Shown here: positions 1 to 7,347 of the stretch, in pieces | Position numbering within the stretch: position 1 is the first letter of the stretch | Layout of the letters: each line of letters opens with the position of its first letter | Assembly: GCA_003520745.1 (NCBI GenBank) | Contig: DOUE01000017.1 | Coordinates: forward strand, 104,531-131,476 | DNA length: 26,946 bases | Direction of reading: 5' to 3' | Origin: Erysipelotrichaceae bacterium | Lineage (GTDB): Bacteria; Bacillota_I; Bacilli_A; Erysipelotrichales; Erysipelotrichaceae | Position numbers and translations under genes: made by a program | The notes under the pieces: generated by a model | What the model was told of the DNA's origin: nothing | Databases searched by the model: none | Seen by the model: the letters and a program-made list of their open reading frames with translations, nothing else

Positions 1-1400
1 TTGATCGATTCGACGACATACGGTTTGACCATGGTCCCGTCGCTGAAAACGGCGGAATAGGCTTGAAGCATCTGCAACATCGTAACCGTTACCCCTTGGC
101 CATAGCCCGCGGTCAACTTTTCGACCGGCCATTGGTAATTGATCGATCCGGTCACTTCGGGGATGGAATCCGTATCCACGGGTCTAAAAAACCCGAAATC
201 ATCGAGATAATCGCGGTAGACTTCCGTATCGACGACTTTCGTCAGTATTTCCGCGATACCGACGTTGGAGGAATAGATGTAGCCGTAATCCAGGGAAATC
301 AGACCCCAGTTTTTATTGTTGGCGTTGTTGATGACGGCGATCGCGCTTTGGTTCTTATTCACACGGATCGGTTGACCGTTCTTGATCCCCATACGGAAAG
401 GCGAACTGTCGAAGATCGTGTTCCCATTATAGACCCCCGTATCGATCGCCGAGGCATAGACGAAGGTTTTCATCGTCGACCCCGGTTCATAGGCGTATTG
501 CGATCCGATGTTCATATAATCGTCGATGTTCAGGACATTGGGGTCGAATCCCGGCCATTGGCTCCACGCAAGGATTTTCCCGCTGTCGACCTCCATGACC
601 GAACCCCAGATCTTGTTTGTTTCAAATGCGTCCCTTGTATCGAACATCGCGGCTTCCAAGGCTTCCTGTATCCCTTTGTCTAAGGTCAATGTCACATCGT
701 ACCCGTCGACCGGGTCCACCTGCACGACTTTCGATCCCGGCAGGACGTACCCGTAGCGGTCGACCGTCGACTGTTTCTTGCCGTTCACGCCGACCAGACG
801 GTTTTCCAAGCCGAGTTCCAAGCCCATTTTGCCATGGATCAACACATTCCCGTTGCCGTTTTCATCTTCGGCTTGGGCGAATCCGATCAAATGCGATGCG
901 AACGTCCCGAACGGATAATTGCGCGCCACCGTCTTTTGGAACTTGATGCCATCCAATCCCAAAGCCTCCAATTCGCTTTTCTGGCTCTTGGATAGATTGC
1001 GTCCGTAGATGCCGAAATAGGTCTGATACGCCCCTGAAACACTGAGACGCGAGCGGATGTATTCGACCGGGGCGTTGAGATAGTCCGCCAACGCGGCGGA
1101 CGTCGCTTCGACGTCACTGACGTACGTTTCATCGAATCGCCCATCCAGCACGGCATACACATGGTAGGCGTCTACGTCCTCGGCGATGATGATCCCGTTG
1201 CGGTCGAGGATGTCCCCTCTTTTTGCCAGCAGGATTTCGTTTTGGATATGTACGTTCTCGCTGTAGTCGATGATGTCCGTGTTGCTTCGTAGATGGATAC
1301 CGCCGATCGCCACGACATAAACGTTGGCCGCCGTGATGGTAGAAACCACCATAAACAAAACCATGACAAAAAGAAGCATGCGATTGCTTCTTCTTTTCAT
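1..1400 (-). CDS. Class B penicillin-binding protein (transpeptidase), C-terminus cut by window edge
   Basis: Peptidoglycan DD-transpeptidase of the FtsI/PBP2 class, the last visible gene of the mraZ operon. The frame is open from ATG 1400 to the left edge (466 codons), so the C-terminus, including the KTG motif, lies outside. Visible in the translation: a basic start and one membrane anchor at about residues 8-30, the RGDILDRNG segment typical of the class B N-terminal domain near residue 60, the catalytic tetrad S-T-M-K with Ser308 and Lys311, and S-S-N at 377-379 (the SxN motif). The start follows the ftsL stop directly, with AGGTGA upstream as ribosome binding site. Position after ftsL is where Bacilli carry the septal PBP (pbpB/ftsI type), so a septal role is likely, but an SpoVD-like paralogue cannot be excluded without the C-terminus (PASTA domains). 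Confidence 0.93.
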   Translation of the reverse strand, partial: MKRRSNRMLLFVMVLFMVVSTITAANVYVVAIGGIHLRSNTDIIDYSENVHIQNEILLAKRGDILDRNGIIIAEDVDAYHVYAVLDGRFDETYVSDVEATSAALADYLNAPVEYIRSRLSVSGAYQTYFGIYGRNLSKSQKSELEALGLDGIKFQKTVARNYPFGTFASHLIGFAQAEDENGNGNVLIHGKMGLELGLENRLVGVNGKKQSTVDRYGYVLPGSKVVQVDPVDGYDVTLTLDKGIQEALEAAMFDTRDAFETNKIWGSVMEVDSGKILAWSQWPGFDPNVLNIDDYMNIGSQYAYEPGSTMKTFVYASAIDTGVYNGNTIFDSSPFRMGIKNGQPIRVNKNQSAIAVINNANNKNWGLISLDYGYIYSSNVGIAEILTKVVDTEVYRDYLDDFGFFRPVDTDSIPEVTGSINYQWPVEKLTAGYGQGVTVTMLQMLQAYSAVFSDGTMVKPYVVESI

Positions 1401-1706
1401 TTATTCACCTGAAACAACCGTGACGATGTTGCCTTGGATCAGTGTCAGCCCGTCTTGTTCGGCGATTGCCGCGACGCGGGTATAGGCGCTGAGTTCCTGG
1501 ATGTCCGAAGCCAATGTCTGGTTCGTTTTCTGGACTTCGACGATTTTCTTCTGGGTCTTCTGCACCGCGACAGCGAGGTTGACGTTATACGTGCGAAGGA
1601 AAAGCGCCGAGGTCACAAAGAGCACCGCAGACAAGATGAAAAGATTCCGGATCGTTTTCGTGATGCTGAATTTCCTGCGACGGATGACCTTGATTTTTTT
1701 CGCCAT
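1401..1706 (-). CDS. ftsL: FtsL-like septum protein
   Basis: A 101-residue single-pass membrane protein between rsmH and a class B PBP, the position of ftsL in dcw clusters. It has a short strongly basic cytoplasmic tail (residues 1-17, KKIKVIRRRKF), one hydrophobic span at about 20-40, then a heptad-like, Q/V/I-rich extracytoplasmic segment at about 45-80 that fits a short coiled coil. FtsL family members pair with DivIC/FtsB and scaffold the septal transpeptidase. Sequence conservation in this family is very low, so the call rests on topology, length and synteny. ATG 1706 follows the rsmH stop by one base and has a GAGGGGAA ribosome binding site. The next gene starts at the base after its stop, so the two are probably translationally coupled. 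Confidence 0.82.
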   Translation of the reverse strand: MAKKIKVIRRRKFSITKTIRNLFILSAVLFVTSALFLRTYNVNLAVAVQKTQKKIVEVQKTNQTLASDIQELSAYTRVAAIAEQDGLTLIQGNIVTVVSGE

Positions 1707-1707
1707 G

Positions 1708-2634
1708 TTATTCCCCTCGTTTTCGTAGTATTCTCAGTTTCGCGGAATGCGAACGTTTGTTTTGGTCAAGTTCATCGTCGGAAGCGACGATGGCCTTGCG
1801 TGTCATGAACTCATATTTCGCCACCGGAAGATCCTGCACCGGCAGTTTGTGCGGCACATGGAGGGTGGAGACTTCGTTGAATTTTTCTTTGACGATCTTG
1901 TCTTCCAACGAGTGGAACGTCAGGATGCAAAACCGGCCTTCGGGGTTGAGGAGTTGGATCCCCTGCCGAAGAATCTCCTCCAAAGCGTCCAGTTCCCCGT
2001 TGACTTCGATGCGGATCGCCTGGAACGTCTGTTTTGCGGGATGTCCTTTTTTAGACAAAATCTTGGAAGGAAGTGCGGATTTGATCACATCGACCAGTTC
2101 CAAGGTCGTGTCGATCGTTTTCTCCTGGCGACGGGCTTCGATCTTGCGTGCGATCTGCTTGGCGAAGGGTTCTTCGCCATAGCGGTGCAGGATCCGGAAC
2201 AAGTCGTTGAACGGATAGGTGTTGACGACATCCCATGCGGATAAGGGTTGGGATTGGTCCATCCGCATATCCAGCCGCGCATCGAAGCGATAGCTGAAGC
2301 CGCGCTGCGGATCGTCGAACTGCGGGGATGAAACCCCCAGGTCGGCCATGATCCCGTCGACGCCATGGATGCCGATCGCCATGAGTTTCTCTTTGATTTC
2401 ACTGAAGTTGCCATGGATGAAAGTGATTTTATCGAGATGGTCGGACAAGACCTGTTTCGATTCTTCGATCGCTTTGAGATCACGGTCGAAGCAAATCAAC
2501 CGGCCGGACTTGAGCTGTTTCACGATTTCAAGGCTATGGCCGCCGCGTCCCAAAGTCGCGTCGACGTAGGTTTTATCAGGACGGATCGCCAATCCGACGA
2601 TGGACTCCTGCAACAGTACCGAGATGTGTTCCAT
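1708..2634 (-). CDS. rsmH: 16S rRNA m4C1402 methyltransferase
   Basis: Former MraW, 308 residues, the usual length. It N4-methylates C1402 of 16S rRNA in the ribosomal P site using S-adenosylmethionine. The N-terminus (MEHISVLLQESI) and the SAM-binding VDATLGRGGHS at about residues 24-34 are diagnostic. The segment GVSSPQFDDPQRGFSYR and the later ILTFHSLEDK are also typical of the family. Its ATG 2634 begins at the base directly after the mraZ stop, and no purine-rich ribosome binding site is visible just upstream, so translation probably depends on reinitiation by ribosomes finishing mraZ. Confidence 0.97.
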   Translation of the reverse strand: MEHISVLLQESIVGLAIRPDKTYVDATLGRGGHSLEIVKQLKSGRLICFDRDLKAIEESKQVLSDHLDKITFIHGNFSEIKEKLMAIGIHGVDGIMADLGVSSPQFDDPQRGFSYRFDARLDMRMDQSQPLSAWDVVNTYPFNDLFRILHRYGEEPFAKQIARKIEARRQEKTIDTTLELVDVIKSALPSKILSKKGHPAKQTFQAIRIEVNGELDALEEILRQGIQLLNPEGRFCILTFHSLEDKIVKEKFNEVSTLHVPHKLPVQDLPVAKYEFMTRKAIVASDDELDQNKRSHSAKLRILRKRGE

Positions 2635-3066
2635 TTAGCGTAGGAATTCGGTGAGCGACTCGGCCACGTCTTCGATCGAGGCGCTGGCATGGGCATAGTA
2701 TTCGTCCCACCGCGGTTTCGACCAGATTTCGACGTGTTCGTTGACACCCAGCACGACGCATTCTTTTTCGATCTTCGCTTCTTCGGCCAGGCTCAAGGGA
2801 ATCAAAACCCTCCCCTGCGCATCGATCTCGCATTCCGCCGCTTTCGCGGTCAGGAAATGCACGTACATACGGGCTTCACGTTTGGTGGATGGGAGTTTGG
2901 ATAACTGTTCGAGTACGCTTTCCCATTGTTTTTGGGTGTAGACCGTAACGCAACCGTCCAGTCCCCGCGTCAGGATGATGATCGGACCCAGTTCATCACG
3001 AAAGCGAGCCGGGATGATGATCCGGCCTTTCGCATCGAGATTGTGTCTGTACTCACCCATGAACAT
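2635..3066 (-). CDS. mraZ: Transcriptional regulator MraZ
   Basis: DNA-binding regulator of the division and cell-wall cluster, 143 residues, the canonical length. It contains the two AbrB-like SpoVT repeats: MFMGEYRHNLDAKGRIIIPARFRDELG at the N-terminus and the second copy around AAECEIDAQGRVLIPLSLAEEA, each with the DxKGR/DxQGR-xxIP core. I chose ATG 3066 over the upstream GTG at 3102 because it gives the family N-terminus and sits 8 bases after a strong GGGAGG ribosome binding site at 3075-3080. MraZ normally represses its own operon by binding repeats at the promoter, and matching repeats lie directly upstream (3073-3112). Confidence 0.97.
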   Translation of the reverse strand: MFMGEYRHNLDAKGRIIIPARFRDELGPIIILTRGLDGCVTVYTQKQWESVLEQLSKLPSTKREARMYVHFLTAKAAECEIDAQGRVLIPLSLAEEAKIEKECVVLGVNEHVEIWSKPRWDEYYAHASASIEDVAESLTEFLR

Positions 3067-3072
3067 TCGGAT

Positions 3073-3112
3073 TTCCTCCCACTTTCTACCACGAAACACC
3101 ACTTTCTACCAC
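3073..3112 (-). promoter_or_regulatory. Four phased MraZ boxes
   Basis: Read on the minus strand, four 10-base units in exact register each begin with GTGG: GTGGTAGAAA, GTGGTGTTTC, GTGGTAGAAA, GTGGGAGGAA. Units one and three are identical. MraZ is known to bind short G-rich repeats at 10-bp spacing before its own gene. The array starts at the -10 and ends in the mraZ ribosome binding site, so bound protein could block both transcription and, on the RNA side, overlap the initiation region. Confidence 0.85.
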
Positions 3113-3113
3113 C

Positions 3114-3119
3114 ATTATA
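3114..3119 (-). promoter_or_regulatory. -10 element of the mraZ operon promoter
   Basis: A perfect TATAAT on the minus strand, one base upstream of the first MraZ box. The -35 expected 17 bases further upstream is poor (CTTTTC) and coincides with the U-tract of the esterase terminator. Initiation would fall inside the MraZ boxes at about 3107. Confidence 0.7.
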
Positions 3120-3131
3120 CGCTAACCGAGG

Positions 3132-3170
3132 TAAAAGAAAAGAGATATTCGCAATTTTCGAACATCTCTT
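3132..3170 (-). terminator. Rho-independent terminator after the esterase gene
   Basis: On the minus strand AAGAGATGTTCG pairs with CGAATATCTCTT (12 bp with one G-T pair, loop AAAATTG), followed by TTCTTTTA. The hairpin begins about 9 bases after the esterase stop and separates it from the mraZ promoter. Confidence 0.82.
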
Positions 3171-3179
3171 GGATGAAAT

Positions 3180-3950
3180 TTAGAATTTGATGAACCAGCG
3201 GAGGATTTCTTCGATCCGATCCCCCCAGGACGCTTCGTTGTGGGTGCCGTTTTCGATGATTTCGGATCGGAAACCGGCGGGGTTCATCCCCTTGACGGCG
3301 TCGACGACCCGCGCCTGCGCCTCCATCACGATCCGGTTCATTTCCGGCTCGTCGCTTTCATGATCCCCGATGTCGAGATACATCCTGCCGAGGTTTCCAC
3401 CCTGTTTCCCGATGAGGTCGATCAAAGGATCGGTCGCGACCCAGAAGGCGTTGGATAGCGCGATGATCCCATCGGTTTCTGCGGGATATCTCAATGCCGC
3501 AACCGTGCTGATGTATCCTCCCAGACTCGACCCGCCCATCACGATCCGACGTTGGGATGGAAAACGGTTGTGGAGAATAGGTAGAAGTTCCGTATATACG
3601 AAACGGAGATACCGGTCGCCATAACCTCCGACCGCGCGGTTTGCGCCGGTTTTCGCTTGTGCGAACGCATCGAAAGGAAACGAACAATAGTCGTCGAAAC
3701 GCGTAGAACCTTCGCCACAGGTGATGCCGGCGAAGACACAGTCGGGGAAATCGTCCTGGGTCAATACGTCAAGTAGACGCCATGAACGTCCGTAGGTCGC
3801 CTTCGCATCGTCGAAGAGGTTCTGTCCGTCATGGAAGACGAACAACGGACGGTCTGCAACGGCTTTTCCAGAAGAAAAGACCGTGATTTCAAAATCGCGG
3901 TCCGCTACGTCGGATTGGATGCGGAACGTCTCCAAAACGAAGGGTTTCAT
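3180..3950 (-). CDS. Esterase-family alpha/beta hydrolase (Fes/esterase D type)
   Basis: A cytoplasmic serine hydrolase of the putative-esterase family (PF00756 type), 256 residues from ATG 3950, with no signal peptide. Visible: the oxyanion region FVFHDGQNLFDD at about 38-48, the nucleophile elbow GGSSLGG with Ser142 in GxSxG, a likely acid in YLDIGDHES near 195, and His237 in ENGTHNEASW. The substrate cannot be read from sequence; relatives cleave enterochelin-like esters, S-formylglutathione or simple acyl esters. The start is uncertain. ATG 3950 gives the natural N-terminus but has no ribosome binding site and lies a few bases after a terminator-like hairpin. An in-frame ATG at 4001 would overlap rpmF and add an unlikely basic and hydrophobic extension. 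Confidence 0.85.
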   Translation of the reverse strand: MKPFVLETFRIQSDVADRDFEITVFSSGKAVADRPLFVFHDGQNLFDDAKATYGRSWRLLDVLTQDDFPDCVFAGITCGEGSTRFDDYCSFPFDAFAQAKTGANRAVGGYGDRYLRFVYTELLPILHNRFPSQRRIVMGGSSLGGYISTVAALRYPAETDGIIALSNAFWVATDPLIDLIGKQGGNLGRMYLDIGDHESDEPEMNRIVMEAQARVVDAVKGMNPAGFRSEIIENGTHNEASWGDRIEEILRWFIKF

Positions 3951-3952
3951 GA

Positions 3953-3979
3953 TTAAAAAAGCGAAGAACGCTTTTTTTA
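3953..3979 (-). terminator. A/T-rich hairpin after rpmF
   Basis: On the minus strand AAAAAAGCG, loop TTCTT, CGCTTTTTT, starting inside the rpmF stop codon and ending 4 bases before the esterase ATG. It is near symmetrical, so it could act in both directions. It could end most rpmF transcripts and leave only read-through for the esterase. Confidence 0.65.
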
Positions 3980-4132
3980 CTTGCCTTCGTAATGGCCACA
4001 TTCACAAATGTGGTGCGGCTGCTTGTATTCGCCGCAGGACGGACATTTTACCAATGTCGGGGCTGCCAATTTGTAATGTGTTCTGCGTTTCGCCTTACGG
4101 GTCTTCGATACGCGTCTTTGTTGAACTGCCAT
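3977..4132 (-). CDS. rpmF: Large ribosomal subunit protein bL32
   Basis: A 51-residue ribosomal protein of the 50S subunit. It begins [19 protein letters not shown], the basic rRNA-binding tail typical of L32, followed by a zinc-ribbon-like half. Cysteines are at 30 and 33 (CPSC) and at 43 and 45 (CEC). The second pair is C-x-C where zinc-type L32 proteins usually have C-x-x-C, apparently one residue short. The gene follows the DUF177 gene by 13 bases, the classical yceD-rpmF pairing, and has a strong AGGAGGTG ribosome binding site. A hairpin terminator overlaps its stop. Confidence 0.97.
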   Translation of the reverse strand: MAVQQRRVSKTRKAKRRTHYKLAAPTLVKCPSCGEYKQPHHICECGHYEGK

Positions 4133-4145
4133 GGGTCAACACCTC

Positions 4146-4658
4146 CTACTCGTCTTTAGGTTTGTAATCCCTCAGTTTTGCTAAACGGGGATCGATTTGC
4201 GATTGCTTTTCGCGTAGGTACTCTTCTTCCGTGAGCACTTCCCAGCCATCCCCTTTGGGGTAATCCTTCAGACCGGGCTTAACGACTTTCAAGGGAATCT
4301 CCATCATGATCAGCGGGTAGACGACCGGCATCAATTCGACCGTATCCCCTTTGACTTCGATGGCTTCTTCGTCGTCCGTTTTTCCAAACGAGAAGACAGG
4401 ATCATCTTCCGTTTTGAACTCGACAAGCACGTCTTCATCTGTGATCGCACAAGGAACCACCATCACGCCGCTCACATCCAAATGGACGCGGAGCACGTTC
4501 TGGTTGCCATCCCACAAACCCGAAGCCGTCACATGGACTTTCTCAAGCTTGCGGAGCCGGTCGTTCCCGTCGAACGTCGCCGGTGAGAACGCGATTTCTT
4601 CGTCCAACACCAACGCTTTGTCGGCGCTACGTAGAATTTCGGTTTTCGACCACTTCAC
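4146..4658 (-). CDS. DUF177 (YceD-type) protein, 23S rRNA accumulation factor family
   Basis: A 170-residue DUF177 family protein. In E. coli and in plants this family is needed for normal 23S rRNA accumulation, and the gene almost always precedes rpmF, as here. The family character is clearest in the central VVPCAITDEDVLVEF segment, the following acidic stretch (FGKTDDEEAIEV), and the C-terminal DPRLAKLRDYKPKDE, a typical ending just before rpmF. The usual second conserved cysteine is not obvious. The start is GTG 4658, supported by AGGTGA 5 bases upstream. A consensus promoter lies about 30 bases further upstream. Confidence 0.9.
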   Translation of the reverse strand: MKWSKTEILRSADKALVLDEEIAFSPATFDGNDRLRKLEKVHVTASGLWDGNQNVLRVHLDVSGVMVVPCAITDEDVLVEFKTEDDPVFSFGKTDDEEAIEVKGDTVELMPVVYPLIMMEIPLKVVKPGLKDYPKGDGWEVLTEEEYLREKQSQIDPRLAKLRDYKPKDE

Positions 4659-4686
4659 AGAATCACCTTTTTCCGTTAACGTACCT

Positions 4687-4715
4687 ATTATAGGGAAAAA
4701 GCGTCATAAAGTCAA
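4687..4715 (-). promoter_or_regulatory. Promoter of DUF177-rpmF
   Basis: Minus strand: TTGACT (4710-4715), 17-base spacer, TATAAT (4687-4692). It is the strongest sigma-A-type match in the window and fits expression of a ribosomal protein operon. It lies just after the diguanylate cyclase stop, with no terminator between them. Confidence 0.9.
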
Positions 4716-4735
4716 TGTATTCTTCTTCGAAGCGA

Positions 4736-6310
4736 TTATTTGACTTCTTCGGTCGGATTCGTCGCGTTTTCAACATACAGACTTACCTGATTCCGCCCTT
4801 TTTCCTTGGATTCCTTCAGTGCGACATAGGCGCAACGCAGGATTTCATCCAGAGTGTCTTCTTTGGACCGGGTGACACAGACGCCCGAGCTGATGGTGGT
4901 CTGGACGGTCTTCCCATCGAAGGTGAACGTCGATTCATGGATCAGGGTGCAGCATTTCATCGCCAGTTTCAATGCATCCTCCGCTTTGATCGAAGGTAGC
5001 ACCGCCGCGAATTCTTCCCCGCCGATGCGTCCCACGATATCCGACTTCCGGAAAACTTCGCTAAGTTTGGCGGATACGCCACGCAACACCTCATCCCCGA
5101 CATGGGTTCCGAAGGTCCGGTTGATTTCGCTGAACTTGTCGATGTTGAAGAGTAGAACGCCCAAGCCGCTGTCGTCGATCCGGTTGCGTTCGAACGCAAG
5201 TCTCGCCAAAGACATGAACTGTCTGCGGTTCAACAGTCCGGTCAAGGAATCACGGGTCGCCAAACGATGCAGCGATTCGCGTTCTTTACGTATCTCGCTT
5301 ACATCGATCAGTCGGATCAGGGTTCCGAGTTCGATTTTACGATCATCCGTCACTTTGGTCGTCTTGATTTCAAACGTATAGAGGTTTTCACCATATTTGA
5401 AATCAAGGTTCGGATGCATCGGGTGCTCAAGGTGCTCCAGAAGCATCTTCCCGCGCACCAGGATCGTTTTTAGATTCAAGCCCAACACGGTTTCATCCAG
5501 CTCCGGAAAGTACTGCTCAGCCTTCGCATTGAAGTCAAGCAAGGTATATCCGCGGTCGATCAGGATCATGGGGTTCTCGTCGTTCTGGAAAAGATCCGCC
5601 TTCGCACGTTGTGCGACGGCTTTCCATGACGACTTTAGGTTGATGTAGGATAACATCGCGATGGAGGTCAACATCCCCGTCGAAAGGAAATCCAATCCGG
5701 TTTTGAAGGGGTCGTAGAGTTCCGCCATGAAAAACAGGACGGGGATCAGCGTGACCAAGAACGATTCGATGAAGAGCCGACGGTGCTTCTTGCCGTTGGT
5801 AACCGCCGCAGTCAGATAAACGGCCAAAGCGGCGATCAGCGCGACGAACAGGTAACCGAGGAATACGGTATAGAAAGGTCCTTTCGTCGCTTCCAAACGC
5901 CAGAAGAACATCCCTTGGCTTCGTTGAAACGAAGTATAAAACAAGGAGTAACGCGGATCCAAAAATCGGACGATCACCAGCGAAAGGGACGATAGACCCA
6001 AAACCAATGTCAGGAAGATTTTCCCCTTGGTCAATTTGCGCGTTAGGTCGATCGAGACAAACAGCCAGACCGCCGGGTAAAAGAACCAGGCGAAGAGTTT
6101 TAGGTCATGCCAAATCAATAGCGATTCCTCGGATGTCGAGACAAGTTCCATCAAATGCATGGACGCAATGAAAAACAGACAGAGGTTCAAGAAGAAGAGC
6201 GGGAACTTCCGTCCGTTTTTTGGATTGAATACGGAATAAGACGCATTGAAGATACCCATGAAGAGGGCAAGGATCAAGATCATGTAGACGAGTGTCTGCG
6301 TTGGATTCAT
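4736..6310 (-). CDS. Membrane diguanylate cyclase: 7TM sensor, PAS-like, GGDEF
   Basis: A predicted c-di-GMP synthase of 524 residues. About seven or eight hydrophobic segments fill residues 5-225 (HisKA_7TM-like sensor region), then a PAS-like domain at about 240-340 (NPMILIDRGYTLLDFNAKAEQYFPE), then a GGDEF domain at about 345-510 opening with ATRDSLTGLLNRRQF. The active-site motif is GGEEF at 430-434, a functional variant. An RxxD inhibitory site (RKSD, 421-424) sits exactly five residues before it, so product feedback inhibition is expected. No EAL domain is present. ATG 6310 has a GGGAGG ribosome binding site and follows the hydrolase gene by 18 bases, suggesting one transcript. The sensed signal is unknown; the sensor type often reads small or membrane ligands. 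Confidence 0.93.
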   Translation of the reverse strand: MNPTQTLVYMILILALFMGIFNASYSVFNPKNGRKFPLFFLNLCLFFIASMHLMELVSTSEESLLIWHDLKLFAWFFYPAVWLFVSIDLTRKLTKGKIFLTLVLGLSSLSLVIVRFLDPRYSLFYTSFQRSQGMFFWRLEATKGPFYTVFLGYLFVALIAALAVYLTAAVTNGKKHRRLFIESFLVTLIPVLFFMAELYDPFKTGLDFLSTGMLTSIAMLSYINLKSSWKAVAQRAKADLFQNDENPMILIDRGYTLLDFNAKAEQYFPELDETVLGLNLKTILVRGKMLLEHLEHPMHPNLDFKYGENLYTFEIKTTKVTDDRKIELGTLIRLIDVSEIRKERESLHRLATRDSLTGLLNRRQFMSLARLAFERNRIDDSGLGVLLFNIDKFSEINRTFGTHVGDEVLRGVSAKLSEVFRKSDIVGRIGGEEFAAVLPSIKAEDALKLAMKCCTLIHESTFTFDGKTVQTTISSGVCVTRSKEDTLDEILRCAYVALKESKEKGRNQVSLYVENATNPTEEVK

Positions 6311-6328
6311 GAACGCCTCCCTCGGTTG

Positions 6329-7261
6329 TTAACCGATTTCGCTTAGGTTTTTAAGGTGATAGTTGATCCATTTGATGAAATCGTCGACGACTTCATACCG
6401 TTTCGCCTCATTGAGGATTTCGTGGCGACACCCATCGATCAATCGTTTTTCGACCCACCGGTATCCGACATCGGTCAGATGGCGAACCGCTTCGCTTAAT
6501 CCGCCGGGTTCGAAACAAGGATCTTCCGCTCCGCTGACAAAACGGATCGGTAGGTTCGGACGCTGGACCTTCCAACCTTCATCGCTGTAGGCATCGGTGG
6601 AAAGTTCAAGCAAATCGACGAAACCCTGCGCCGTGAACGGAAACCCGCAGAATTCATCGTTGATGTAATTGTTGACGTTCTTGGTGTCGTAGCTTAACCA
6701 ATCGACCGGCGTCACCGGATGGTCGACATGCTTGTTGAACCCGGCGAATGCCATGTTCAAAAGGAATTTGCTATGATGGCGTTTACCGAAAACAAAAGCC
6801 AAGACCCTTGCCAGCATGCAGGCCGAAGCCGTGTTGGGGCTCAGGGCGGGCGAACCGGTCATATAGATGCCGTCCACGTTGTTTTCATATCGCTTCAGAT
6901 AACTACGTGCGAAAAGCGTCCCCATCGAATGGGCGAAAATGAAAATCGGCAAATTCATTCCGTCGTTGGTTTGACGGATGAAGTCATGCAGGTCGCGCAG
7001 ATTCCGGATCCACCCGTCCTTATCCGCGAAATGCCCTTTCAAGTGCTGATCAAACAGACTTTTCCCATGACCGCGATGATCGACAAGCATGACCGCCAGG
7101 TTTTCCGCCATCAACTCCTCGGCGAAAACCCGGTATCTGCCGCTATACTCCGACATTCCATGAAAAATGCAGACCAACGCTTTTGGTTTCTGCGGGACCA
7201 ACAGCGTCCCCATCAACCTCTGTCCATCCGATACGGACGTGAATGTAATCGTTTTTTCCAC
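6329..7261 (-). CDS. Alpha/beta hydrolase, monoacylglycerol lipase / lysophospholipase-like
   Basis: A 310-residue serine hydrolase of the Hydrolase_4 family. It shows HGMSEYSGRY at about 34-43 (oxyanion HG and the MGL-like segment), DHRGHGKS at 61-68, the nucleophile elbow AHSMGT with Ser112, acid Asp247 in SGAEDP, and His280 in CRHEILNE. This combination is the bacterial monoacylglycerol lipase or lysophospholipase L2 pattern, including the conserved NEpxR-like tail (NEAKR). There is no signal peptide, so it acts in the cytoplasm, probably on membrane-derived lipids. The start is GTG 7261, behind an AGGGGGG ribosome binding site. It is divergent from tmcAL and 18 bases ahead of the diguanylate cyclase. 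Confidence 0.9.
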   Translation of the reverse strand: MEKTITFTSVSDGQRLMGTLLVPQKPKALVCIFHGMSEYSGRYRVFAEELMAENLAVMLVDHRGHGKSLFDQHLKGHFADKDGWIRNLRDLHDFIRQTNDGMNLPIFIFAHSMGTLFARSYLKRYENNVDGIYMTGSPALSPNTASACMLARVLAFVFGKRHHSKFLLNMAFAGFNKHVDHPVTPVDWLSYDTKNVNNYINDEFCGFPFTAQGFVDLLELSTDAYSDEGWKVQRPNLPIRFVSGAEDPCFEPGGLSEAVRHLTDVGYRWVEKRLIDGCRHEILNEAKRYEVVDDFIKWINYHLKNLSEIG

Positions 7262-7301
7262 AGTGTTCCCCCCTGTTTCAACTTATATCATAAACTTCCC
7301 T

Positions 7302-7331
7302 TTGAAAGCATGCAAGGGGGTATGCTATAGT
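7302..7331 (+). promoter_or_regulatory. Promoter of tmcAL
   Basis: TTGAAA (7302-7307), 18-base spacer, TATAGT (7326-7331) preceded by TGC, giving an extended -10. It lies 16 bases before the tmcAL ATG. The divergent hydrolase promoter must share this intergenic space; a TGATATAAG sequence on the minus strand is a weak candidate. Confidence 0.72.
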
Positions 7332-7347
7332 ATTGGCGGTGAAAACA

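Noticed and set aside
63..683. 206-codon open frame on the plus strand
   Set aside because: Antisense to the PBP transpeptidase domain, whose SxxK and SxN motifs are intact on the minus strand.
3067..3102. Upstream GTG start for MraZ
   Set aside because: It would translate the MraZ boxes and the ribosome binding site; ATG 3066 gives the canonical 143-residue protein.
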